From positions 1 through 8,417 of the forward strand of contig CAKTFD010000096.1 of the NCBI GenBank assembly GCA_934553285.1: DNA of 8,417 nucleotides. Reading direction: 5' to 3'. Source of the stretch: an uncultured Faecalibacterium sp. Lineage in GTDB: Bacteria; Bacillota; Clostridia; Oscillospirales; Ruminococcaceae. Shown here piece by piece: positions 1 through 5,686 of the stretch (within the stretch, counting starts at the first letter, position 1; each line of letters begins with the position of its first letter). The position numbers and the translations under genes were made by a program. The notes under the pieces are model-generated. The model made no database searches and was not told the DNA's origin. It saw only the letters and a list, made by a program, of their open reading frames with translations.

Positions 1-120
1 GAGGTCGGGGCTGCTTGCGGTATGGGAAATTCAAGCTATTTCGGAAAAGTTTTTCGGGAGGTTGTCGGCTGCACGCCGCGTCAGTACCGATACGAACGGC
101 AGAATAACAACACGATCTGA
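1..120 (+). CDS. AraC-family transcriptional regulator, C-terminal fragment (cut by window edge)
   Basis: The open frame enters at base 1 and ends at TGA 118-120, giving 39 residues. These match the end of an AraC/XylS DNA-binding domain: a GMGNSSYFGKVFRE stretch (second helix-turn-helix, recognition helix) followed by GCTPRQYR, the family's usual closing motif, and a short polar tail rich in Asn. The rest of the gene, including any effector domain, lies outside the window, so target and ligand cannot be read. The next gene on this strand, the HAD phosphatase, starts about 200 bases later behind its own promoter, so the two need not be co-transcribed. The domain call is firm even on this short piece; the function beyond DNA binding is unknown. 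Confidence 0.9.
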   Translation, partial: EVGAACGMGNSSYFGKVFREVVGCTPRQYRYERQNNNTI

Positions 121-131
121 CAGTATCAAGA

Positions 132-160
132 TATTATTTTTAGGCTGTAGGCGTTATAAT
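132..160 (+). promoter_or_regulatory. Putative sigma-A promoter for the HAD phosphatase gene
   Basis: A perfect -10 hexamer TATAAT lies at 155-160. The hexamer 17 bases upstream (TATTAT, 132-137) is a poor -35 match, so the promoter may be weak or factor-assisted. Transcription would begin near 167 and give a leader of about 155 bases before the HAD start codon. An inverted repeat overlaps the start region (see 160-184). Confidence 0.5.
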
Positions 161-184
161 GATAGTAGCAGAAGTGTACTATCA
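160..184. promoter_or_regulatory. 8-bp perfect inverted repeat over the predicted transcription start; possible operator
   Basis: TGATAGTA (160-167) and TACTATCA (177-184) are perfect inverted copies separated by 9 bases. The dyad begins on the last base of the TATAAT box and covers the predicted start site, a usual place for a repressor operator. There is no U-run after it, so it is not a terminator. The binding protein is unknown; the AraC-type regulator ending at 120 is one neighbour, although AraC proteins more often bind direct repeats. Confidence 0.4.
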
Positions 185-324
185 GTGAGTGCATATCATA
201 TTTGAGAACTCTTTGATTTTCGGATGGGTTTTGCTATGAGAGAAAGGATGATCCCCTTGGAGCTGAATTGCAGTACCCTGCTCCCCGGCGTTCTGGAGAA
301 TAGTTTTTCGCTGGAGGTAACCGG

Positions 325-1095
325 ATGATAAAAATCGCTTTTTTTGATGTAGACGGAACTTTGCTCAAGTTGGGCAGTAAGGTGCCGTCATTCAAAACCG
401 TACAGACCTTACAGCAGCTGCAGGCAAAAGGGATCTTACTGTGCATGGCGACAGGCAGAGGTTATCTCTCAGTCCCGCATTTTGAAGGCGTTGATTTTGA
501 TCTCTGGCTGACCTTCAACGGCTCTTATGTCCGTAGCAAGGATGCTGTAATCTCAAAAAAACCACTGGACGCTGACGACAAGCGCAGAATTTTGCATAAT
601 CTGAAGCAGATGCACCGGGCGGCTGCTATCAGCAACGAACACTTTATCGTGACAAATGGGACAGACCCGGATTTGGAGCGGTATTTTTCCTTCGGCAACG
701 AGAAGCTGGTGATCTCCGAGCATTTCGACAAGCTCTGTGAGGAGGATATCTATCAGATCATGTGTTCCTGTAGCCGTTCTGAATACGAACGCATCCTGTT
801 GGGAACCCACGCCACACAGATAACCGCATGGTGGGACAAGGCAGTGGACATCATTCCGCTGTCCTGCGGAAAGGGAAATGCTGTAAGAGCTGTTTTGGCG
901 CATTACGGCTTTTCAAAAGAAGAAGCTATTGCCTTTGGGGATGGCCGAAATGACATTGAAATGCTGGAAGCAGTCGGAACAGGCGTCGCCATGGGAAACG
1001 CCCTCGATGAGGTCAAGGCAATGGCAACAGATTGCTGCCGTTCTGTGGATGAGGAAGGCATCTATCATTATTGCCTTGAAAAACACCTCATCTAA
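325..1095 (+). CDS. Cof-like HAD-superfamily (type IIB) phosphatase
   Basis: A 256-residue protein with all four HAD motifs: DVDGT at 8-12 (nucleophile Asp8, acid/base Asp10), the Thr of ATGRG at 42-46, Lys183 in the CGKGNAV segment, and GDGRND at 205-210 with the metal-binding Asp206 and Asp210. The long insert between motifs II and III is the type IIB (Cof/YidA-like) cap, and the length is normal for the family. Such enzymes are cytosolic Mg-dependent phosphatases of sugar phosphates, flavin or nucleotide-type phosphoesters; the substrate cannot be told here. The start is set by GGAGG at 313-317, 7 bases before ATG 325. It is probably transcribed from the TATAAT promoter at 155-160. The ATG overlaps the stop of a short leader frame (ATGA). 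No clear terminator follows it. Confidence 0.9.
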   Translation: MIKIAFFDVDGTLLKLGSKVPSFKTVQTLQQLQAKGILLCMATGRGYLSVPHFEGVDFDLWLTFNGSYVRSKDAVISKKPLDADDKRRILHNLKQMHRAAAISNEHFIVTNGTDPDLERYFSFGNEKLVISEHFDKLCEEDIYQIMCSCSRSEYERILLGTHATQITAWWDKAVDIIPLSCGKGNAVRAVLAHYGFSKEEAIAFGDGRNDIEMLEAVGTGVAMGNALDEVKAMATDCCRSVDEEGIYHYCLEKHLI

Positions 1096-1164
1096 AGGAG
1101 CTGTTTTCTGGATTTTCGTATCCGTCTACGCAGGGTTTGGGGGCAGGCACGGCCACATCATGGG

Positions 1165-1193
1165 TGTTCTTTCCTTGGCGGGTGTGGTATACT
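1165..1193 (+). promoter_or_regulatory. Extended -10 promoter for the GNAT gene
   Basis: TGGTATACT at 1185-1193 is an extended -10 element (TG-N-TATACT, hexamer at 1188-1193). The hexamer 17 bases upstream, TGTTCT, matches a -35 poorly, as is common with extended -10 promoters. Transcription would begin near 1200, about 37 bases before the GNAT start codon. Apart from this promoter, the 141-base gap between the HAD and GNAT genes shows nothing I recognise. Confidence 0.5.
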
Positions 1194-1236
1194 CGGCTTA
1201 GTTCAACAAATCGGAAGTGGGAGAAGAAAACATACT

Positions 1237-1701
1237 ATGAGCATAACATATAAAAGAGCATCGCTTGAAGAGATAGACATATTGGTAAAAACGAGAATAG
1301 AGGTATTAAGAGCAGCGAATAAACTTTCGGCTGATACTGATATGAGTGAAGTGGAAAGGCAATCTTATAATTATTATCAAAAAGCTCTTTGTGACGGCTC
1401 CCATATTGCATATCTGGTTTTTGATGGTAATTGTTGTATTGGAACGGGTGGCGTTAGTTTTTTTCAAGTGATGCCGACCTATCATAATCAGAGTGGGAGA
1501 AAGGCATACATAATGAATATGTATACGGATCCAAAGTACAGAAGAAAAGGGATTGCATACAAAACATTAGACATGCTGATTAAAGAGAGTAAAAATAAAG
1601 GAATCCACGCTATTTCGTTAGAGGCAACAGATATGGGACAACCATTGTATGAAAAGTATGGATTTGTAAAAATGAATCATGAAATGGAATTGCCAGAATA
1701 A
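1237..1701 (+). CDS. GNAT-family N-acetyltransferase
   Basis: A 154-residue single-domain protein of typical GNAT length. The acetyl-CoA site (motif A) is clear: a beta strand AYIMNMYTDP (90-99), then YRRKGIAYKTLDMLI (101-115), where RRKGIA fits the R/Q-x-x-G-x-G/A pyrophosphate-binding loop. Motif B follows as PLYEKYGFVKMNHEMEL (136-152). The family transfers acetyl groups from acetyl-CoA to amines on small molecules or proteins; the acceptor here is unknown. A GGGAGAAG ribosome site at 1219-1226 precedes ATG 1237. The gene is visibly AT-rich, with A/T-ending codons and many AAA and ATA codons, unlike every gene to its right, which suggests recent acquisition. It is transcribed from its own extended -10 promoter and is followed by a short-repeat and terminator region. 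Confidence 0.88.
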   Translation: MSITYKRASLEEIDILVKTRIEVLRAANKLSADTDMSEVERQSYNYYQKALCDGSHIAYLVFDGNCCIGTGGVSFFQVMPTYHNQSGRKAYIMNMYTDPKYRRKGIAYKTLDMLIKESKNKGIHAISLEATDMGQPLYEKYGFVKMNHEMELPE

Positions 1702-1712
1702 AAACTTCGCGT

Positions 1713-1769
1713 TTGTGGAGCAAAGCGGAACAATGAAAGCCCCAGTGGGACTTGTGGAGCAAAGCAGAA
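1713..1769. repeat. Two copies of an 18-base direct repeat in convergent intergenic DNA
   Basis: TTGTGGAGCAAAGCGGAA (1713-1730) recurs as TTGTGGAGCAAAGCAGAA (1752-1769), one mismatch, 39 bases apart. The first copy sits inside a small imperfect hairpin (CGCGTTTG ... CAAAGCG, 1708-1727). A CCCA-G-TGGG mini-palindrome (1741-1749) lies between the copies. The function is not known; a dispersed intergenic repeat or the edge of a small non-autonomous element are possibilities. Confidence 0.5.
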
Positions 1770-1818
1770 ACCCGGAACCTTTTGGAGCCGTTTTGGCCCT
1801 GAAAAAGTTCCGGGTTTT
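1768..1818. terminator. Hairpin terminator between the convergent GNAT and GH105 genes
   Basis: AAACCCGGAAC (1768-1778) pairs perfectly with GTTCCGGGTTT (1807-1817). After one mismatch the stem continues as TTTT (1780-1783) with AAAA (1802-1805), closing an 18-base loop. On the + strand the GC-rich stem ends in TTTT (1815-1818), ending GNAT transcription. On the minus strand it ends in TTTC, so it could also act, more weakly, for the GH105 operon. Confidence 0.65.
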
Positions 1819-1902
1819 GTGCAATGTTTTTTCGGCGGAGCTGTTTTGCAGCAGCCCATTTTATACTGCGTTACGGTTTATGGTGCCTGCGCGTAAGGCG
1901 GT

Positions 1903-3048
1903 TTACCTGCGGGCGATCATTTCGGTGTAGGCCAGCACCAGGGGGCCAACGCCCTTGGCATCGTTGCAGACCACCGGCTCGCTGAAATAGTAGGCCAGCG
2001 AGCCATCGCGGTGATCCTTGCCGCCCAGACCTGCCACCAGGCAGATGCCGTCCAGCTGCAGGCTGCCGTCCGGGTTCTTGGAGAGATACCGGTCACAGGT
2101 GCCGTAGAAGGCCTTTTCGGCCCAGGCAGCCATCCGCTTGGGCAGGTAGCCCAGGCGCACGCCCTTGAGTACGGCGTAGGCGAACAGGGCGGTGCCGCTG
2201 GTTTCCAGATAGTTGCCCTCGGCTTCCGGATGGTCGATGACCTGCCAGAACATGCCGGTCTGTGCATCCTGGAACTTGTGCATGTCCTCCACAGCCTGCT
2301 TGAGCATGGCCATGATGCCGCGGTACTCGTTGTACAGCTGCTCGTCCATGCGCTCCAGCACATCCACCATGGCTACCAGGAACCAGCCCATGGCCCGCAG
2401 CCAGAAGTTGGGGCTGCAGCCGGTAACGGGGTCTGCCCAGTACATCTGGCGGCTCTCATCGTAGCCGTGGTAGTACAGGCCGGTGGCTTCGTCCCGCATG
2501 TGCTTTTTGATGTTCATGAACTGCTTGTAACTGTCGATGCAGCCCTGCATCTTGTTAAAGCGGGTCTCGTACTCCATGTAGAAGGGCTGCGCCATATAGG
2601 TGCCGTCCAGCCAGACCTGCCAGGGGTAGATGTCCTTGTGCCAGAAGTTGCCCTCCTTGGTGCGGGGCTGGGTGAGCAGCTGGCTGCGGATGGTATCGAT
2701 GGCCTTGCGGTACTTTTCGTCGCCGTAGATGTCGTACAGGATAAACAGGTTTTTTCCCTGGTTCACGTTGTCCAGATTGTACTCCTTGGGGTCGTAGGTC
2801 TTGATGGAACCATCCGGCTGTACAAAGTAGTCGATGAACTGGCGGGAAAACTCCAGATATTTTGCATCGCCGGTGGTCTTGTACAGGCTCAGGCAGGCAG
2901 TGATCATGCAGCCATCGATGTAGTTCCACTTGTTGGGCTTACCGCTGCGCACCTTTTCGATGTTCCACATAGGGGCTTCGGCGCTGGAATTGGCGATCAG
3001 GTAGTCCACGTAATCGCCCAGCATGGACAGGATCTCTTCATGGGTCAT
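1903..3048 (-). CDS. GH105 unsaturated rhamnogalacturonyl/galacturonyl hydrolase
   Basis: A 381-residue protein with the (alpha/alpha)6-barrel signature of glycoside hydrolase family 105 (YteR/RhiN type). The hallmark is PWQVWLDGTYMAQPF (142-156); its Asp148 corresponds to the catalytic acid in this family. Further family landmarks are GLYYHGYD (190-197), FWLRAMGW (215-222) and the C-terminal GGKDHRDGSLAYY region (342-354). These enzymes hydrate the 4,5-double bond of the unsaturated uronic acid at the non-reducing end left by pectate or rhamnogalacturonan lyases, so that the residue is released. There is no signal peptide, so it acts in the cytoplasm on imported oligomers. It is the second gene of a two-gene operon, 3 bases after the GH28 stop, and its GAGGAGGA ribosome site (3056-3063) lies inside the last GH28 codons. 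Linkage preference (homogalacturonan or rhamnogalacturonan) is not resolved. Confidence 0.9.
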   Translation of the reverse strand: MTHEEILSMLGDYVDYLIANSSAEAPMWNIEKVRSGKPNKWNYIDGCMITACLSLYKTTGDAKYLEFSRQFIDYFVQPDGSIKTYDPKEYNLDNVNQGKNLFILYDIYGDEKYRKAIDTIRSQLLTQPRTKEGNFWHKDIYPWQVWLDGTYMAQPFYMEYETRFNKMQGCIDSYKQFMNIKKHMRDEATGLYYHGYDESRQMYWADPVTGCSPNFWLRAMGWFLVAMVDVLERMDEQLYNEYRGIMAMLKQAVEDMHKFQDAQTGMFWQVIDHPEAEGNYLETSGTALFAYAVLKGVRLGYLPKRMAAWAEKAFYGTCDRYLSKNPDGSLQLDGICLVAGLGGKDHRDGSLAYYFSEPVVCNDAKGVGPLVLAYTEMIARR

Positions 3049-3051
3049 GGG

Positions 3052-4608
3052 TCAGTCCTCCTCAAAATGTCCAACATTGGCAAAGTGCAGCCGCTCGCCC
3101 TCGTAGCCTTCGATCTTTACGTTGTGCAGGTCGATCTCCTTGACGTTTTCGGCGTAGATGGCCAGCTTTTTCACCAGCGGACGGTTGTCGGCCATGGCGG
3201 CCTGGCCTTCCTTGGCGTTGGGGTCAAAGGTGATGGTCACATTCTTCATGCTCACCCGCTCGATGGGCTGCTCGGGCAGGCCATCGAAGTAGCAGCCCGC
3301 GAACTGTGCATCGGTGGCCACGATATTCTCCATGGTCAGGCTGCCCAGTCTGGGGGTGTACTCGTCCACCGGCAGCGCCTCGCGGCACTGCACGTAGGGG
3401 CCGTGGCCGTCCGGGTCGCAGAAGTAGAACATGTTGATGACAAAGGGCGCCTTGACCCCGCGCATCTCCACATTGCGGAACACCAGGCCATCGATGACGG
3501 CGGTGTTGCCGCGGCCGCGCCGGGTCTTGACGCGCAGGCCACGGTCGGTGTGATCCATCAGGCACTGGGTGACCACCATATCCTTTACGCCGCCGCTCAT
3601 CTCGCTGCCGATGACGATGCCGCCGTGGCCCTTGTCCAGCAGGCAGTTGCGGATAATGGTATGCTCGCTGCTCTTTTTCAGCTTCATGCCCAGGAACACC
3701 TTGCTGGCCTTCATGGCGATGCAGTCGTCGCCCACATGGATGTTCATGCCGATGATGCGGGTATACTCGCAGCTCTCGGGGTCGATGCCATCGGTGTTGG
3801 GGGCGTTGTAGGGGTTGTTGATGTTGAAGTTGAGCAGATCCAGGTGCTTGACAAAGATGGGGTGGATGGTCCAGGAGAAGCTGTTCTGCACCGTGATGCC
3901 ATGCAGGCAGACGTTCTCGCTGTCCACCACAGCCACAGCGCGGGGACGCCAGGCGATGCGCTTGACCTTCGGGTTGATCCACCAGTCACCGTGCTGGGCG
4001 TCACAGTCCAGGGTGCCCTCGCCGGTCACAACAACATCGTGCACCTGGGTGATGTTCAGAAGGCCGGCAAAGCTGTCCAGAGGGTTGCCCTCCCAGCCGG
4101 TCAGGTAATACTCGTCCACCTCGTTCTCGCTGGGCAGCACACCGGGCAGCACGGGGTAGTGGGTGCGGTCGTTATCGCCCAGCAGTACGGCACCCTTTTC
4201 CAGATACAGGGTGGTATTGCTCTTCATAAACAGGCTTGCGGTGCGGTAGCGGCCTGCGGGCACATACACCGTGCCGCCCTTGGGGCAGGTGGAAAGTGCA
4301 GCCTGCAGCCGCACGGTGTTGTCGGTCTCGCCATCGGCCACCAGGCCGTAGCGGGCGGCATCCACAAAAAATGTTTCGGCATCGGTGGTAAACTCCAGCT
4401 GCAGGGTCTCGCTCTCGGCCTGCACGCCTACCGTGTAGGTGGTGCCGGGCAGCAGGGAGAACAGGGAGAACACATTGGTGTTGCAGGCTTCGTATACCGT
4501 TTCACCGTTCAGGGTAACCACAAAGGGATGCGCCGGGTGGTAGCACAGGTCGTTTTCCAGTTCAAAAACGGCGCTGCGGGTCATGGCGCGGATCAGGGAA
4601 AGATTCAT
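3052..4608 (-). CDS. GH28 polygalacturonase-family hydrolase with N-terminal FN3-like domain, cytoplasmic
   Basis: A 518-residue protein. Residues about 12-76 look like a beta-sandwich (FN3-like) domain, as in exo-polygalacturonases of this family. The rest is a right-handed beta-helix GH28 domain that opens with ARYGLVADGETDNT (85-98). The catalytic set is complete: NTDGID (271-276, Asp273), GDD (293-295, both Asp), GHGG (327-330, His328) and RVK (359-361). GH28 enzymes hydrolyse alpha-1,4 bonds between galacturonic acids, or galacturonate-rhamnose bonds in some members. The N-terminus has no signal peptide, which fits an exo-acting enzyme trimming oligogalacturonides inside the cell. The start is fixed by AGGAGG followed by 8 bases and ATG 4608. 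It is the first gene of the operon with GH105 and is transcribed divergently from the AraC regulator. Exo versus endo action is inferred, not seen. Confidence 0.92.
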   Translation of the reverse strand: MNLSLIRAMTRSAVFELENDLCYHPAHPFVVTLNGETVYEACNTNVFSLFSLLPGTTYTVGVQAESETLQLEFTTDAETFFVDAARYGLVADGETDNTVRLQAALSTCPKGGTVYVPAGRYRTASLFMKSNTTLYLEKGAVLLGDNDRTHYPVLPGVLPSENEVDEYYLTGWEGNPLDSFAGLLNITQVHDVVVTGEGTLDCDAQHGDWWINPKVKRIAWRPRAVAVVDSENVCLHGITVQNSFSWTIHPIFVKHLDLLNFNINNPYNAPNTDGIDPESCEYTRIIGMNIHVGDDCIAMKASKVFLGMKLKKSSEHTIIRNCLLDKGHGGIVIGSEMSGGVKDMVVTQCLMDHTDRGLRVKTRRGRGNTAVIDGLVFRNVEMRGVKAPFVINMFYFCDPDGHGPYVQCREALPVDEYTPRLGSLTMENIVATDAQFAGCYFDGLPEQPIERVSMKNVTITFDPNAKEGQAAMADNRPLVKKLAIYAENVKEIDLHNVKIEGYEGERLHFANVGHFEED

Positions 4609-4715
4609 GCAAAAAACCTCCTGTGAGTTGGGCTTGCCCGTAGGGGGGCAGTCGTGGTATCATGGAAAAAACACAGTCTTGCGCCCGCCGGGGGCGGCGC
4701 GGAGATGCAAAAAAC
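4607..4715. repeat. Three copies of an ATG(C/G)AAAAAAC direct repeat; candidate regulator sites
   Basis: ATGCAAAAAAC occurs at 4607-4617 and again at 4705-4715, with ATGGAAAAAAC at 4662-4672. All have the same orientation, with starts 55 and 43 bases apart. The first touches the GH28 start codon and ribosome site, the second follows directly from the AraC -10 box, and the third lies in the AraC leader. AraC-family proteins often bind spaced direct repeats, so these may be operator half-sites; this is inference. Low-complexity A-runs could produce part of the similarity by chance. Confidence 0.35.
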
Positions 4716-4740
4716 AGATGTGCAGGAGAGGAACTGTAAT
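4609..4740. promoter_or_regulatory. Divergent control region between the GH28-GH105 operon and the AraC gene
   Basis: These 132 bases carry the signals for both directions. On the minus strand only a poor -10-like GATACC is seen and no convincing -35, so the GH28 promoter may need an activator, as is usual for AraC-controlled operons. The + strand promoter is listed separately. A GC-rich hairpin (stem GCGCC/GGCGC plus GCC/GGC, bulged C, GGG loop; 4681-4700) lies in the AraC leader. Three ATG(C/G)AAAAAAC copies span the region and its GH28-proximal edge (see 4607-4715). Confidence 0.6.
4634..4663 (+). promoter_or_regulatory. Extended -10 promoter for the AraC regulator gene
   Basis: TTGCCC (4634-4639) and TATCAT (4658-4663) are separated by 18 bases, and a TG (4655-4656) one base before the -10 makes it an extended -10. 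Transcription would begin near 4670, about 70 bases before the AraC start codon. The longest possible regulator frame begins at a GTG inside this -10 element (4654), which argues that the upstream extension is not translated. Confidence 0.55.
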
Positions 4741-5559
4741 ATGAAGGCGGAGCGGGAAAAGATCAATGCAAAGGTAAAAGCGGACACCGTGCGGCTGAGC
4801 AACGGCAGGCTGGAACTGCCTGCGGAGGAAGAGGCCTGCACCTTTCTGCTGGTTTCCGAGGGCAGCTGCACCCTGCAGATGGGGGAGAGCCGCCTGCTGG
4901 TGAACCCCGGCAGCGCCCTGCTGCTAGGGGCAGGGGATGCTGTGCTGACCGCTGCCGGCTCGGCAGTGCCGGAACTGGTGGGCTGCCGCTTTCCGCTTAG
5001 CGCCCTGCACGAGCTGCGCAGCACCACCCAGCGGGATTTTGCGCGGCTGTTCGTGCCGGGGGAGGTAACGGTGCTGTACGGCTCGGTGCAGTGGACCAGC
5101 CGCCTGCGCACCCTGCTGGAGATGATGCGCACCGCCATGCCGGAGCAGGATTACCCCGGCGGGCTGTACCTGCTGCTGGTGCTGCACTATGTGGAGCAGG
5201 AGTGCCTGGCCGAGAGCAGCGCCGTGGCGCGCCCCCACAACGAAACGATCGAGCAGGTGTGTGCCGACCTTGCTGCCAACTACCGGCAGAAGTTCTCCCT
5301 TACCGAGGTGGCGGCGCGGTTCTACCTGTCGCCTTACTACCTCAGCCGCCTGTTCCGGCGGGTAACAGGGCAGTCCATCGTGGACTACCTGAACAACCGC
5401 CGCATCGAGGCCGCCCAGAAGCTGCTGGAAACTACCGAGCTTTCCATCAGCGCGATCGCAGAGCAGACCGGTTTTGCCAGCGCCGCCCACTTCCGCCGCG
5501 TGTTCCGCGAGGTAATGGGCATCAGCCCCCTGCAGTACCGCAAAGGACATAAAAAATGA
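4741..5559 (+). CDS. AraC-family regulator of the pectin-oligosaccharide locus
   Basis: A 272-residue protein. Residues about 20-110 resemble a cupin-like effector domain (LVSEGSCTLQMGESRLLVNPGSALLLGAG). Residues 168-272 are a full AraC/XylS DNA-binding domain with two helix-turn-helix units: FSLTEVAARFYLSPYYLSRLFRR (185-207) and the second ending in GFASAAHFRRVFREVMGISPLQYR (244-267). I chose ATG 4741 because AGGAGAGG (4724-4731) stands 9 bases before it; the longer in-frame GTG at 4654 lies in the promoter -10. The gene is divergent from GH28-GH105 and convergent with the importer genes, so it most likely controls both in response to a pectin-derived sugar, probably as an activator. The ligand is unknown. 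It ends before a strong bidirectional terminator. Confidence 0.92.
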   Translation: MKAEREKINAKVKADTVRLSNGRLELPAEEEACTFLLVSEGSCTLQMGESRLLVNPGSALLLGAGDAVLTAAGSAVPELVGCRFPLSALHELRSTTQRDFARLFVPGEVTVLYGSVQWTSRLRTLLEMMRTAMPEQDYPGGLYLLLVLHYVEQECLAESSAVARPHNETIEQVCADLAANYRQKFSLTEVAARFYLSPYYLSRLFRRVTGQSIVDYLNNRRIEAAQKLLETTELSISAIAEQTGFASAAHFRRVFREVMGISPLQYRKGHKK

Positions 5560-5615
5560 GGCATCCTGCTGCGGGCGGCCTTATATCCGCCGCAGGCAAA
5601 GGATCTTTTCCAACG

Positions 5616-5662
5616 AAAACGCCCCCTGTGCTACTCCCAACGGATGGCACAGGGGGCGTTTT
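5616..5662. terminator. Perfect 16-bp stem bidirectional terminator between AraC and the importer operon
   Basis: AAAACGCCCCCTGTGC (5616-5631) is the exact reverse complement of GCACAGGGGGCGTTTT (5647-5662), with a 15-base loop. The GC-rich core is flanked by A-runs and T-runs on both sides, so it can stop the AraC transcript (+) and the permease transcript (-). A smaller bulged hairpin (5569-5595) sits closer to the AraC stop codon. Confidence 0.9.
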
Positions 5663-5686
5663 AGGGTCAGATGTTCTGATTGCGCA

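Noticed and set aside
1096..1236. Possible gene remnant or terminator between HAD and GNAT
   Set aside because: No recognisable protein fragment, no stable hairpin with a T-run; only the extended -10 promoter and the GNAT ribosome site can be supported.
2011..4626. An 871-codon open frame on the + strand across GH28 and GH105
   Set aside because: It is exactly antisense to two genes with complete catalytic motifs. Its product is a low-complexity mix of His, Val, Ala, Gly and Gln typical of the complement of GC-biased codons, and it has no domain pattern.
4662..4739. A 25-codon upstream frame ending just before the AraC start
   Set aside because: Its ATG overlaps the -10 hexamer, so a transcript from that promoter would not contain the start; no ribosome site precedes it.
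4654..4740. N-terminal extension of the AraC regulator from GTG 4654, or from ATG 4705
   Set aside because: GTG 4654 lies inside the predicted -10 element, and ATG 4705 has only a GGAG touching it. ATG 4741 has AGGAGAGG at proper spacing.
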